Below, in pieces: positions 40,074-49,746 of a stretch of DNA of 64,000 nucleotides. The notes under the pieces are model-generated. The model was given only the letters and a program-made list of their open reading frames with translations. It did no database searches and had not been told where the DNA came from. A program made the translations under genes and the position numbers. Each line of letters starts with the position of its first letter. The first letter of the stretch is position 1. Origin of the DNA: Jannaschia sp. S6380 (GTDB taxonomy: Bacteria > Pseudomonadota > Alphaproteobacteria > Rhodobacterales > Rhodobacteraceae); contig NZ_JALKAS010000001.1 in the NCBI RefSeq assembly GCF_023015695.1, forward strand, positions 2,294,001 through 2,358,000, in the 5' to 3' direction.

Positions 40074-43020
40074 GGGCGCGCCCTCCCTCGGGATCGACGA
40101 AGTGGGGGGAAACGACATCCACATCGGCCTCGAGACCGGTCAATGGAGAGACGAGACGGAGCCGTTCGCCCATCCGGTCCGCACCGCGTTTCAGAAACCC
40201 AAGTCCGATCATGTGCCCCAATGTCGGCGAATGGCAGGCCGAGGTGACGTGGCCTTGATCGTGCGCCGCATCGATCGGACCGTCCGACGCCATCAGATGT
40301 CCGCCGGCGGTGATCTTCGCGCGGGGATCCACGGGCGAGAGACCGACCAGCCGCAGATCGTCCGGCGCATTCAGGCCGTCACGCCGCGACAAGACCGCAC
40401 CGATGCTGTCCTTCTTGTCCGACACCATCCGCCCCAGCCCGAGATTCGCCGCAGTCGTCGTTCCGTTCAATTCGTTGCCTGCCGCGTGGCCCTTTTCGAT
40501 GCGCATCACGCCGAGGGCTTCGGTCCCGTAGGGTGTGACGCCGAGGTCTTCGCCCGCCTCCATCAGCCGCCGCACCAGCGCATCGCCGAAGCGGGCGGGG
40601 ACGGCGATCTCATAGGCCAGCTCTCCGCTGAAGGAGATGCGGAACAGGCGCGCCCGCAACCCGCCGCATACGGTGATCGGCCGGCATGCCATGAATGGAA
40701 AGGCGTCGTTCGACAGATCGATGGCGTCATCGACCACCCGCCGCAACAGGTCGCGTGCCCTGGGTCCGGCGACGGCATATTGCGCCCAGGCTTCGGTGGT
40801 CGGGGTCAGGACGACATCCAGATCGGGCGTCAGGCACTGCGCCACGAATTCCATGTGCCGATAGACGCCGGCCGCGTTGGCGGTGGTTGTGGTGACAATG
40901 AAATGATCTTCGGCCAGCCGCGCGGCCGTTCCGTCATCCATGACGATCCCGTCCTCGCGCAGCATTACGCCATATCGCACCCGGCCCACGGCCAGCTTGG
41001 CAAAGCCGTTGGCGTAGACGCGGTTCAGGAACGACGCCGCGTCGGGACCCTGCACGTCGATCTTGCCCAGCGTGGTGACGTCGCAGACGCCGACGCCCGA
41101 TCGGGTGGCCATGACCTCGCGATCGACCGATTGGCGCCAATGCGACTCGCCCGGCTGCGGGAAATACTGCGCCCGCATCCAGTCGCCGACTTCCACGAAG
41201 ACCGCCCCCCGCTCTTCGGCCCAACGGTGCGATGGCGTCAGGCGTGTGGGATGGAAGTGCGGCCCGCTGCTGCGGCCGGCAAAGGCACCGATGGCGACGG
41301 GGGTGTAGGGCGGGCGGAAGATCGTGGTGCCGACCTGCGGGATCGTCTGGCCGGTCAACCCTGCCATGACGGCAAGGCCCGCGATGTTGGACGTCTTGCC
41401 CTGATCGGTCGCCATGCCCAGCGTGGTATAGCGCTTGAGGTGCTCGACGGCCGTGAACCCTTCGCGATGGGCCAGCGTCACGTCCTTGACGGTGACGTCG
41501 TTCTGCTGGTCGAGCCAGGCGCGCCCGACACCCTGCACATGCCAGAACGGCGTCTGCGACACGGGTTCGTCTTCGGCTTCAGGCAGGTCCGTCGTCCGAG
41601 CGCGCATCCCGCAATCCGACAGCACCGCATCAGCCGCATCGCGCCCCTGCGCCAGTGCGCCATGGGTCGAGAACACTCCTTTCGCGGCCCCGGCCACGGA
41701 CAGGCCCGGCGGTCCGTCGGAGCCGGGAACGAAGGCCGCGATATCCTTGCGCCAGGTCGGGCGGCCCCGGTGGTGGGACGTCAGATGAACGTTCGGGTTC
41801 CAGCCTCCCGCCAGCCCGAGTGCGCCGACCTCCAGCATTCTCTCCCTGCCGTCGGCCAACCGCACCTGGACGAAGGTCAGCCCCAACCGCCCACGCGTGC
41901 CGATCACCTGCGCACCGCGCAGCACCTCGTAGTCGTGCGAAATTGGCCCGTCAGCGCGCGTGTCGATCACGGCGGCGATCCTGACGCCTTTGGCGTGCAG
42001 GTCGGCGGCGGTGCGATGGCCATCGTCGTTGCATGTGAAGACCGCGACGCGGCGCGCGGGCGTGGCGGCAAATCGATTGGCGTAGCTGCGCAGGGCCGAG
42101 GCCAGCATCACGCCGGGCCGGTCGTTGTCGGCGAAGGCGATCGGGCGTTCGATGGCCCCTGCGGCAAGGATCGCGCGCCTGGCCGTGATGCGCCAGAGGA
42201 TCTGGCGCGGCTTGCCGGGCAGGGGAGCGGAGAAGTGATCGGACACCCGTTCCAAGGCGCCATAGATACCGTGGTCGAAGGCCCCGATGACGGTCGAGCG
42301 CGGCATGAGGCGGACGTTCGGCAGAGTGGCGAGTTCCGCGACGGTTCGGGCCGCCCAGTCCGCACCGTCCATGCCGCCGACCTCCAGCCGTTCGGACAGC
42401 AGGGCGCCGCCCATCTCGACGTCTTCGTCGGCCAGGATCACGTCCGCCCCCGCCCGCCCCGCAGCGAGCGCCGCCATCAAACCGGCGGGGCCCGCGCCCA
42501 CGACCAGAAGGTCACAGTGCCGGAAGCCCTTGTCATACGTGTCCGGATCGGGGGCCCCGGACAATGCGCCCAGACCTGCGGCGCGGCGGATGATCGGCTC
42601 GTAGAGCTTCTCCCAGAACGAGGCGGGCCACATGAAGGTCTTGTAGTAGAATCCGGCTGTCAGGAACGGCGACAGCCTGTCGTTGATCGCCAGCGCGTCG
42701 AAGCGCAGAGATGGCCAAGCGTTCTGCGACCGCGCGTCCATCCCGTCGAACAGTTCCGCCGTGGTGGCGCGGGTGTTCGGTTCGGCCCGCGCGCCGCGGC
42801 CCAGCGTGACGAGGGCGTTGGGTTCCTCCGACCCGGCGGTCAGGGGGCCGCGCGGGCGGTGGTATTTGAAGCTGCGTCCCATCAAGCGCACGCCATTCGC
42901 CAAGAGGGCCGATGCAAGCGTGTCGCCCGGGTGGCCGGTGTAGGTCTTGCTGTCGAAGGTGAAGGCGAGCGTGTGTTCGCGGTCGATCCGTCCCCCCGTC
43001 AGCCGGTTGATCTGGCTCAC
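40066..43020 (-). CDS. soxA: Sarcosine oxidase alpha subunit-like
   Basis: A 984-residue protein with the SoxA domain order: an N-terminal ferredoxin-fold cap (FTFDSKTYTGHPGDTLASALLANGVRLMGRSFKYHRPRG, in its conserved segments), a NAD-binding unit (VVGAGPAGLMAALAAGRAGADVIL, about 170-195), and a C-terminal GcvT/aminomethyltransferase domain (about 600-984; YGTEALGVMRIEKGHAAGNELN) that passes the methyl carbon to tetrahydrofolate. Start is GTG 43020, overlapping the soxD stop (GTGA). Products in the classic enzyme are glycine, 5,10-methylene-THF and hydrogen peroxide. The substrate here may differ, see soxD. Confidence 0.92.
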   Translation of the reverse strand: MSQINRLTGGRIDREHTLAFTFDSKTYTGHPGDTLASALLANGVRLMGRSFKYHRPRGPLTAGSEEPNALVTLGRGARAEPNTRATTAELFDGMDARSQNAWPSLRFDALAINDRLSPFLTAGFYYKTFMWPASFWEKLYEPIIRRAAGLGALSGAPDPDTYDKGFRHCDLLVVGAGPAGLMAALAAGRAGADVILADEDVEMGGALLSERLEVGGMDGADWAARTVAELATLPNVRLMPRSTVIGAFDHGIYGALERVSDHFSAPLPGKPRQILWRITARRAILAAGAIERPIAFADNDRPGVMLASALRSYANRFAATPARRVAVFTCNDDGHRTAADLHAKGVRIAAVIDTRADGPISHDYEVLRGAQVIGTRGRLGLTFVQVRLADGRERMLEVGALGLAGGWNPNVHLTSHHRGRPTWRKDIAAFVPGSDGPPGLSVAGAAKGVFSTHGALAQGRDAADAVLSDCGMRARTTDLPEAEDEPVSQTPFWHVQGVGRAWLDQQNDVTVKDVTLAHREGFTAVEHLKRYTTLGMATDQGKTSNIAGLAVMAGLTGQTIPQVGTTIFRPPYTPVAIGAFAGRSSGPHFHPTRLTPSHRWAEERGAVFVEVGDWMRAQYFPQPGESHWRQSVDREVMATRSGVGVCDVTTLGKIDVQGPDAASFLNRVYANGFAKLAVGRVRYGVMLREDGIVMDDGTAARLAEDHFIVTTTTANAAGVYRHMEFVAQCLTPDLDVVLTPTTEAWAQYAVAGPRARDLLRRVVDDAIDLSNDAFPFMACRPITVCGGLRARLFRISFSGELAYEIAVPARFGDALVRRLMEAGEDLGVTPYGTEALGVMRIEKGHAAGNELNGTTTAANLGLGRMVSDKKDSIGAVLSRRDGLNAPDDLRLVGLSPVDPRAKITAGGHLMASDGPIDAAHDQGHVTSACHSPTLGHMIGLGFLKRGADRMGERLRLVSPLTGLEADVDVVSPHFVDPEGGRARD

Positions 43021-43298
43021 GATGATCGTCCTTGCGCGCGCGCCACGTCGCGGGCCAGTCGAACGTCCGAAATCTCATGCGTTACGGTATCGCGGGTCAC
43101 CACCAGCCACGACCGGTCGCCCTGGCCGTGAAACCACAGCTCGCGGTGCGTGCCCGCCGGGTTGTCACGCAGGTAGGCGTAGTCGTGAAACGCTTGCGCA
43201 TCGGTCATGCCATCGGGCCGGTCGATCAGGGTTGCGTCGCCCATATAGGTGAACTCCGACGCGTCGCGGGGACCGAGGAGAGGGTGGTCGATGATCAT
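43017..43298 (-). CDS. soxD: Sarcosine oxidase delta subunit-like, without zinc cysteines
   Basis: A 93-residue SoxD homologue: RDASEFTYMGDATLIDRP, AFHDYAYLRDNPAGTHRELWFH and WLVVTRDTVTHEI fit the family. Canonical SoxD binds zinc through an N-terminal CPxCG pair and a HxxxC further on. Here the N-terminus reads MIIDHPLLGPRD and the later site FHGQGDRSW, so all three cysteines are missing. ATG 43298 gives normal length. It lies between soxB (10-base gap) and soxA (overlap). It is either a zinc-free structural subunit or marks a paralogous complex. Confidence 0.82.
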   Translation of the reverse strand: MIIDHPLLGPRDASEFTYMGDATLIDRPDGMTDAQAFHDYAYLRDNPAGTHRELWFHGQGDRSWLVVTRDTVTHEISDVRLARDVARAQGRSS

Positions 43299-43308
43299 CG
43301 CGGCGTCC

Positions 43309-44559
43309 TCAATGCAGATTGGGCTGCGCGCCCATCCCTTTTTCATCGATCATGTGCCCCGTCCTGAAACGGTCCAGACGGTAGGCGGTGGCCGTTTCGT
43401 GCGGGGTGTCGGTCGCCAGCAAATGTGCGAAGGCCAAGCCGGACGCGGGCGTCGCCTTGAAGCCGCCATAGCACCAGCCCCCGTTGAAATAGAGACCGTC
43501 GATAGGCGTGCGGTCGATGATGGGCGAGCCGTCCATCGACATGTCCATCACGCCGCCCCACATCCGCAGGAGCCGTGCCCGCCCGATCATCGGCATCAGG
43601 GCCATGCCGCCTTCGCAGACGTCCTCGACGGTCGCGAGGTTGCCGCGCTGTGCATAGGAGTTGTAGCCGTCGATATCGCCACCGAACACCAGCCCGCCCT
43701 TGTCGGACTGGCTGACGTAGAAGTGGCCGGCGCCGAACGTGATGACGCCGGGCAGGATCGGCTTTAGCCCCTCGGACACGAAAGCCTGGAGCACGTGGCT
43801 CTCGATCGGCAGCCGCAGCCCGGCCATCTTCATCACGCGGCCGGAATTGCCCGCGACCGCCACGCCGACCTTCCCGGCGCCGATGAACCCGCGCGTCGTC
43901 TCGATGCCCCTGACCGCCCCGTCTTCGATGCGGAATCCGGTGACTTCGCAGTTCTGGATTATGTCGACGCCCCGCTGGTCGGCGGCCCGCGCATAACCCC
44001 AGGCGACGGCATCGTGACGCACCGTGCCACCCCGGCGCTGCGCGAGCGCCCCTTTGATCGGAAAGCGCGCATCATCGAAGTTGAGGAACGGCGCCTCGCG
44101 ACGAACGGCATCGGCGTCCAACAATTCGGCGTCCGCCCCATGCAGGATCATGGCATTGCCGCGCCGGATGTAGGCATCGCGCTGCGCATCGGAATGGATC
44201 AGGTTCAGAATGCCACGCTGGCTGACCATGGCATTGTAGTTGATGTCCTGTTCCAGTCCTTCCCAGAGCTTCAACGACATCTCGTAGAACGGCTCGTTGC
44301 CATCTAGCAGGTAGTTCGAGCGGATGATCGTCGTGTTGCGTCCCACGTTCCCGCCGCCGATCCAGCCCTTTTCGACGACCGCGATCGAAGCCTGGCCGTA
44401 TCTGCTGGCCAGAAAATGCGCCGTCGCCAGCCCGTGTCCGCCACCACCGACGACAACGACGTCGTACCGTGCCCTGGGCGCGGCATCACGCCACGCAGGC
44501 CCCCAGCCACGGTGGCCCGTCAGAGCTTCCTTGATAACTCTGAAGCCGGAATAGCGCAT
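43309..44559 (-). CDS. soxB: Sarcosine oxidase beta subunit-like
   Basis: A 416-residue FAD/FMN flavoprotein of the DAO/SoxB family: FAD site YDVVVVGGGGHGLATAHFLA (about 32-51), EKGWIGGGNVGRNTTIIRSNY, a His at about 182 in TVRHDAVAWG matching the position of covalent FMN attachment in SoxB, and the C-terminal GWCYGGFKATPASGLAFAHLLATD. It oxidises a secondary N-methyl amine. An excellent ribosome-binding site (GGAGGTGATC) precedes the ATG. First gene of soxBDAG. The promoter region upstream carries a 21-base-spaced direct repeat. Confidence 0.92.
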   Translation of the reverse strand: MRYSGFRVIKEALTGHRGWGPAWRDAAPRARYDVVVVGGGGHGLATAHFLASRYGQASIAVVEKGWIGGGNVGRNTTIIRSNYLLDGNEPFYEMSLKLWEGLEQDINYNAMVSQRGILNLIHSDAQRDAYIRRGNAMILHGADAELLDADAVRREAPFLNFDDARFPIKGALAQRRGGTVRHDAVAWGYARAADQRGVDIIQNCEVTGFRIEDGAVRGIETTRGFIGAGKVGVAVAGNSGRVMKMAGLRLPIESHVLQAFVSEGLKPILPGVITFGAGHFYVSQSDKGGLVFGGDIDGYNSYAQRGNLATVEDVCEGGMALMPMIGRARLLRMWGGVMDMSMDGSPIIDRTPIDGLYFNGGWCYGGFKATPASGLAFAHLLATDTPHETATAYRLDRFRTGHMIDEKGMGAQPNLH

Positions 44560-44615
44560 CGATCACCTCCCTTCCCTTAATCTTATCAAGACAAGGTTGG
44601 TCGGGCTCTCCAAAA

Positions 44616-44642
44616 CCGGACGTCTAAGCCACCATTCCGGAC
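44616..44642. promoter_or_regulatory. Direct repeat CCGGAC, 21-base spacing, upstream of soxB
   Basis: CCGGAC occurs at 44616-44621 and again at 44637-44642, exactly two helical turns apart, 57 to 83 bases upstream of the soxB ATG (minus strand GTCCGG-N15-GTCCGG). AraC-type regulators bind such tandem half-sites. The GlxA/AraC gene at the far end of the convergent operon is the obvious candidate. Assignment is inference. Confidence 0.4.
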
Positions 44643-44924
44643 TCACCGAGAGACATTTGATGCCTGACCTTGTTTGAAGGGATGTCGCAAATCACGGCGC
44701 CCTCATCGCGACCCGACGGGATGTCCAACTCGGAGAGGCTGCACTGACGAGCACTGTCCGCTTCGGGCCGCTTCCACACCCTCCCTCACTCGTCATCCGC
44801 ATCCCGCCCCATCCCTTCCCGGCGTCGCGCCGGCGCCTGCGTGAAGGGGGCGGGGTTCGCGCATTCGGTCCACGCGGTGTTCTTCCGTAAGGTCCTCGCC
44901 CTGGATCGGTTCACCGAGGGCAGC
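44643..44924. other. Intergenic region between soxB promoter and toxin-antitoxin remnant
   Basis: About 280 bases with no supported gene. Open frames occur on both strands but lack family resemblance or ribosome-binding sites. A 7-base inverted pair ACAAGGT / ACCTTGT is found about 80 bases apart (near 44590 and 44680). Confidence 0.45.
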
Positions 44925-45062
44925 GGCATGAAGCAGCGCCGCACGTCGTTCATCCGCGGCCCGTCGCCCGACCGCATCCAGCGGAAGAACCTGATCACGT
45001 CCCCCTCCAGCCGCAGATGGACCGACCCTTTCCGGCAGCGGCGCTTCCTCCGGATCGTCTCC
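44925..45062 (-). pseudogene. DUF4415/BrnA-like antitoxin remnant
   Basis: On the minus strand the frame with SVHLRLEGDVIRFFRWM and GDGPRMNDVRRCFM resembles the ribbon-helix-helix part of DUF4415/BrnA antitoxins (VxLRLDxDVxxFFRxxGxGxxxRMNxVLRxxM). The preceding residues DDPEEAPLPERV, also fitting, are in another frame, so there is a frameshift; no start codon or N-terminus is present. It abuts the 3' end of betA. No BrnT-like toxin gene is seen. I read it as a decayed antitoxin gene; similarity is by eye only. Confidence 0.45.
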
Positions 45063-45064
45063 TG

Positions 45065-46720
45065 TTACCTCTGCGTCGTGGCCCAGGCCGGGTGGATCCA
45101 GGGGTCGGCCTCCTCCCGGGGCAGGGACCGGTTCAGGATGTGGTCCGACATCTTTTCCCCCACCATGATCGACGGCCCGTTCAGGTTGCCGTTGGTGATG
45201 CGCGGAAAGATCGAACTGTCCGCCACGCGCAGCCCGCGGACCCCGATCACCCGCCCTTCCGGGTCGACCACCGCACCCGGGTCGTCCACCGCCCCCATCC
45301 GGCAGGTGCCGCAAGGATGATACGCGGATTCGGCATGTTGCCGGATCGCCTCGTCCAGATCCGCGTCCGTTTGCAGATGTTCGCCCGGCTGAATCTCGTG
45401 CCGCCGGAAGGGCGCGAACGCCTCCTGCGCGAAGATCTCCCGCGTCAACCGGATGCAGGTCCGGAACTCCGTCCAATCGTCCGGATGGCTCATATAGTTG
45501 AACCGGATCCGCGGCGCCTCCGACGGATCGGCCGAGCGCAGCGTGACGTCCCCTCGCGACTTCGATCGCATCGGCCCGACATGCGCCTGGAACCCATGCC
45601 CCTCGGCCGCGACCTGCCCGTCGTAGCGCACCGCCAGCGGCAGGAAATGGTATTGGATATCGGGATATTCGACGCCGGCCGCCGAACGCACGAAGGCCGC
45701 GCTCTCGAAGTTGTTGCTGGCCCCCGGCCCCGTCCGCGTGAACAGCCACCGCGCCCCGACCCAAGCCTTGCCGGGCAGGTTCCAGTACCGGAACAACGTC
45801 ACCGGCTGCGACGCGGCCATCTGCACGTACATCTCCAGATGGTCCTGCAGGTTCGCCCCGACCCCCGGCCGATCCGCGCGCACCTCGATCCCGTGTTCGC
45901 GCAGATGCGCCCCGGGCCCGATCCCCGACAGCATCAGAAGCTTCGGCGAATTGATCGAGCTGGCCGCCACGACCACCTCCGCCCGTGCCGCGACCAAACG
46001 CCCGTCGGCCAGTTGGATACCGGTCGCGCGTCCGTCGGCGAATGCGATCCGGGCGGCCAAACCCTTGGCGATATGGCACCGGCCCGTCGCCCGCGCGGGC
46101 CTCAGATAGGCGTTCGCGGCCGACCAGCGACGGCCCTTCCAGACCGTCTGCTCCATCGGGCCGAACCCCTCCTGCTGCGCGCCGTTGTAGTCGTCGGTGA
46201 CCGCGTACCCGGCCTGCCGCCCGGCCTGAACGAACGCATCGTAGAGCGGGTTCGCCCGCATCCCCCGCGACACGTGCAGCGGCCCGTCGCTGCCGCGCCA
46301 GACCGGATCGCCACCATGGCCGCCATCGTGCCAGGTCTCCATCCGCTTGAAATACGGCAGGACGTCGGCGAACGCCCAGCCATCCGCCCCGGCCTCGGCC
46401 CAGTGATCGTAGTCGCGCGCATGGCCGCGCACATAGACCATGCCGTTGATGCTGCTCGACCCGCCCAGCACCTTGCCCCGCGGCGTGGCCAGGACACGCC
46501 CGCCCAGATGCGGCTCCGGCTCCGTCCGGTAGCCCCAGTCGTAGCGCGGCATGTTCATGGGGAACGAGAGCGCGCCCGGCATCTGGATCAGCGGCCCCGC
46601 ATCGGTGCCGCCATACTCGACCACCAGAACGGATTTCCCCGCCTCGGCCAGCCGATAGGCGATGGCGCAGCCGGCACTGCCGGCACCCACGACGACGTAA
46701 TCCGCGATCAGCGATGGCAT
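45065..46720 (-). CDS. betA: Choline dehydrogenase BetA
   Basis: A 551-residue GMC flavoprotein: FAD site [59 protein letters not shown], and the C-terminal catalytic [13 protein letters not shown] and [20 protein letters not shown], all as in BetA. It oxidises choline to betaine aldehyde and can go on to betaine, linked to the respiratory chain. It is last in betI-betC-betB-betA; the start overlaps the betB stop (TGATG). Its 551 residues are normal for BetA. Confidence 0.95.
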   Translation of the reverse strand: MPSLIADYVVVGAGSAGCAIAYRLAEAGKSVLVVEYGGTDAGPLIQMPGALSFPMNMPRYDWGYRTEPEPHLGGRVLATPRGKVLGGSSSINGMVYVRGHARDYDHWAEAGADGWAFADVLPYFKRMETWHDGGHGGDPVWRGSDGPLHVSRGMRANPLYDAFVQAGRQAGYAVTDDYNGAQQEGFGPMEQTVWKGRRWSAANAYLRPARATGRCHIAKGLAARIAFADGRATGIQLADGRLVAARAEVVVAASSINSPKLLMLSGIGPGAHLREHGIEVRADRPGVGANLQDHLEMYVQMAASQPVTLFRYWNLPGKAWVGARWLFTRTGPGASNNFESAAFVRSAAGVEYPDIQYHFLPLAVRYDGQVAAEGHGFQAHVGPMRSKSRGDVTLRSADPSEAPRIRFNYMSHPDDWTEFRTCIRLTREIFAQEAFAPFRRHEIQPGEHLQTDADLDEAIRQHAESAYHPCGTCRMGAVDDPGAVVDPEGRVIGVRGLRVADSSIFPRITNGNLNGPSIMVGEKMSDHILNRSLPREEADPWIHPAWATTQR

Positions 46721-48180
46721 CAGAACGCGGCCTCGACCGGGCCCATGCCGACATAGACCGTCTGGACTTCGGTGAAGTGGTCCATCGCGACCCGCGCGTT
46801 CTCCCGCCCGATGCCGGATTGCCGCGACCCGCCGAAGGGCATCCCGGGCGGCGTCAGGTTGTACTGGTTGATCCAGCAGGTCCCCGCGCGCAACTGCGCC
46901 ACCACCCGATGCGCGCGCGCCAGGTCGCGGGTGAACAGACCCGCCGACAGGCCGAACTCGGTGGCATTGGCGCGGGCGATCGCCTCCTCCTCGTCCGTGA
47001 AGGTCAGGACGGACATGACGGGGCCGAAAATCTCCTCGCGGACGCAGGTCATCGCGTCGGTCAGGTCGGTCAGGACCGTGGGCGCGATCCAGAACCCCTC
47101 GCGGTCGATCCGATGGCCGCCCGCCGCGACGCGCGCCCCCTCGGATCGCGCGGTGTCGAGATGGCGCAGCACGATCTCCATCTGCGCCTCTGTCGTCATC
47201 GGCCCGAAATTCGTCGCCTCGTCCAGCGGATCGCCGATCCGCGCATCCTTCAGGCGTTCGGTCAGACGGGCCAGGAAACCGGCTTCCACGTCCGCATGCA
47301 CGAAGACCCGCGTGCCGTTGGAGCAGACCTGACCGGACGAATAGAAGTTCGCGTTGATCGCACCCGACACGGCATCGTCCAGATCGGCATCCGCGAACAC
47401 GATCAGGGGCGACTTGCCGCCCAACTCCATCGTGACCTGCTTCATCCGCGCGGCCGCGGCGGCATAGACGCGGCGCCCCGTCGGCACCGACCCGGTCAAC
47501 GAGACCTTGGCCACGCGCGCGTCACCGGTCAGCGCGGCACCCACCTCGCCCGCGCCCTGCACCACGTTGAACAGGCCCGCAGGCAGCCCCGCCTCGTGCA
47601 GGATCTCGGCGACCTTCAAAGCGCAGAGGGGCGTCGTCTCGGACGGCTTGAACACCATCGCATTGCCGGTGGCGAGCGCGGGCGCCCCTTTCCAGCAGGC
47701 GATCTGCGTCGGATAGTTCCACGCCCCGATGCCCACGCAGACGCCCAGCGGACGGCGGATCGTATAGGCCCAGTCGCCGCCGAACTGCATCGTCGTCCCG
47801 GTCAGATCGGCCGCCAGCCCGCCGAAATACTCGAGCGCATCGGCCCCCGACGTCGCGTCGGCCACCAGCGTCTCCTGAAGCGGCTTGCCCGTGTCCATCG
47901 TCTCCAGGACGGAAAGCTCGCGGTTCCGCGCGCGGATCATGTCGGCGGCCCGGCGCAGCACGCGACCCCGCTCCGTCGGATCGGTCGCGGCCCAAGCCCC
48001 CTGCGCCCGCGCGGCGGAGGCAAGCGCGCGTTCGATCACATCGGGCGTGGCGGCATGGACGGTGGCGATCGTCTCACCCGTCGCGGGATAGATCACCGGG
48101 ATCGGCGCGCCGGTCCCGTCCTCGACATATTCGCCGTCGATGAAATGGCTGGCCTCGGGCCTTGCATCGGGTCTGGTCAT
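46720..48180 (-). CDS. betB: Betaine aldehyde dehydrogenase BetB
   Basis: A 486-residue aldehyde dehydrogenase: [30 protein letters not shown] in the cofactor region, [13 protein letters not shown], base Glu in [10 protein letters not shown], catalytic Cys in [14 protein letters not shown], and [17 protein letters not shown]-terminal [14 protein letters not shown] is typical of BetB. It converts betaine aldehyde to glycine betaine with NAD. It lies 60 bases downstream of betC and overlaps betA. Confidence 0.95.
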   Translation of the reverse strand: MTRPDARPEASHFIDGEYVEDGTGAPIPVIYPATGETIATVHAATPDVIERALASAARAQGAWAATDPTERGRVLRRAADMIRARNRELSVLETMDTGKPLQETLVADATSGADALEYFGGLAADLTGTTMQFGGDWAYTIRRPLGVCVGIGAWNYPTQIACWKGAPALATGNAMVFKPSETTPLCALKVAEILHEAGLPAGLFNVVQGAGEVGAALTGDARVAKVSLTGSVPTGRRVYAAAAARMKQVTMELGGKSPLIVFADADLDDAVSGAINANFYSSGQVCSNGTRVFVHADVEAGFLARLTERLKDARIGDPLDEATNFGPMTTEAQMEIVLRHLDTARSEGARVAAGGHRIDREGFWIAPTVLTDLTDAMTCVREEIFGPVMSVLTFTDEEEAIARANATEFGLSAGLFTRDLARAHRVVAQLRAGTCWINQYNLTPPGMPFGGSRQSGIGRENARVAMDHFTEVQTVYVGMGPVEAAF

Positions 48181-48240
48181 CTCGTCTTCCTCTGGCCGGA
48201 AATACCTCGGGGGTGCGGGGGCTGGCCCCCGCTTCGCGGT

Positions 48241-49746
48241 TCAGTCCTTGGGCGCGCGCTGCGCCTCTTCCACCACGTTCAGATCCATGTGGTTTCGCAT
48301 GTAACGCTCGGACGCCACGCGCATCGGCTGCCAGTCCCAGGGGTAGTAGCCGCCCTGGCGCAGCGCCTCGTAGACGATCCATCGGCGGGCCTGGCTCTCG
48401 CGCACCTCGGCGTCGAACCGGTCGAGGTCCCAGCGAAGCTCCGCCTCGGCCCGGAACCGGGCCAGCGTGTCGGCATGGGCCGGGTCGGCGGCGAGGTTCG
48501 ACAGCTCGTGCGGGTCCGCCTCGAGGTCGAACAGCAGTTCGGGGTCGAGCGCGCAGCGCGTGTATTTCCACCGCCCCTGCCGAAGCGCGACCAGCGGGGC
48601 ATAGGACCCCTCGGCGGCGTATTCCATCGCCACCGGCGTCCCGCGCGTGCCGCCCTGCCCCAGGGGCACGAGGGACTCGCCCGTCGTCCAGGGCTCCACC
48701 TCCGACATGTCCACGCCGGCCAGGTCGCAGAGGGTCGGGCAGACGTCGATGTTGCTGACGGGCGTGGTGTCCAGCCCCGGCGCGATCCCCGGCGCGGCGA
48801 TCATCATCGGCACGCGGGCGGAGCCCTCGAGGAAGGACATCTTGTACCACAGCCCCCGCTCGCCCAGCATGTCGCCGTGGTCGCTGACGAACAGGACGAT
48901 TGCCTCCTGCCGGGTATCCTCCAGCACCTTCAGGATCTCGCCGATCTTGCCGTCGAGATAGCTGATATTGGCGAAATAGGCGCGGCGCGAACGGCGGATG
49001 TCTTCTTCGGTCACGTCGAAGTTGCCGCGGTCGTTGGCGTCCAGGATGCGCCGGGAATGCGGATCGTGATCCTCATAAGGCATCTCGCCCACTTCGGGCA
49101 TCAGATGCGCGCAGTCCTCATAGAGGTCCCAGAACTCGCGTCGCGCGACGTAGGGGTCGTGCGGATGGGTGAAGCTCGCGGTCAGGCACCAAGGGCGCGG
49201 GTCGTGGCCGCGCGCATAGTCGTAGAGCTTCATCTTCGCGTGGTGGCAGACCTCGTCGTCGTATTCCATCTGGTTGGTGATCTCGGCCATGCCCGAGCCG
49301 GTGACCGAGCCCATGTTGTGATACCACCACTCGATCCGCTCGCCCGGCTTACGGTAGTCGGGCGTCCAGCCGAAATCGGCCGGGTAGATGTCGGTCGTCA
49401 GCCGCTCCTCGAAGCCATGGAGCTGATCGGGGCCGACGAAATGCATCTTGCCGGAAAGGCAGGTCTGCCACCCCGCGCGGCGCAGGTGATGGGCATAGGT
49501 CGGGATGTCGGAGGCGAACTCAGCCGCGTTGTCGTAGACCCGCGTGCGGCTTGGCAGCAGCCCCGACATGAAGCTGGCCCGCCCCGGCGCGCAAAGCGGC
49601 GACGCGGTGTAGCAATTGGCGAACCGGCGCGACCGTTCGGCCAGCCGCTTGAGGTTCGGTGCATGCAGCCAGTCGGCGGGGCCGTCGGGGAACAACGTCC
49701 CGTTCAGCTGGTCCACCATCAGGATCAGGATGTTCGGCCTGGTCAT
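48241..49746 (-). CDS. betC: Choline-sulfatase BetC
   Basis: A 501-residue sulfatase starting MTRPNILILMVDQLNGTLFP. The Cys-type sulfatase motif CAPGR (Cys52, to be matured to formylglycine) is followed by GKMHFVG, and metal ligands appear in ILMVDQ and LFVSDHGDMLGERG. The C-terminal choline-sulfatase extension (WIVYEALRQGGYYPWDWQPMR, ending in ERYMRNHMDLN) is distinctive. It releases choline and sulfate from choline-O-sulfate in the cytoplasm. The ATG overlaps the betI stop. A separate formylglycine-generating enzyme is needed and not seen in the window. Confidence 0.95.
   Translation of the reverse strand: MTRPNILILMVDQLNGTLFPDGPADWLHAPNLKRLAERSRRFANCYTASPLCAPGRASFMSGLLPSRTRVYDNAAEFASDIPTYAHHLRRAGWQTCLSGKMHFVGPDQLHGFEERLTTDIYPADFGWTPDYRKPGERIEWWYHNMGSVTGSGMAEITNQMEYDDEVCHHAKMKLYDYARGHDPRPWCLTASFTHPHDPYVARREFWDLYEDCAHLMPEVGEMPYEDHDPHSRRILDANDRGNFDVTEEDIRRSRRAYFANISYLDGKIGEILKVLEDTRQEAIVLFVSDHGDMLGERGLWYKMSFLEGSARVPMMIAAPGIAPGLDTTPVSNIDVCPTLCDLAGVDMSEVEPWTTGESLVPLGQGGTRGTPVAMEYAAEGSYAPLVALRQGRWKYTRCALDPELLFDLEADPHELSNLAADPAHADTLARFRAEAELRWDLDRFDAEVRESQARRWIVYEALRQGGYYPWDWQPMRVASERYMRNHMDLNVVEEAQRAPKD

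Noticed and set aside
39970..43131. A long + strand frame opposite soxA/soxG
   Set aside because: It has no family resemblance, and the sox genes on the minus strand have clear motifs and coupled starts.
44660..44720. TGTCGCA sequence upstream of soxB as a GbdR half-site
   Set aside because: A single short match to a remembered consensus is not enough; no partner half-site at the proper distance was found.
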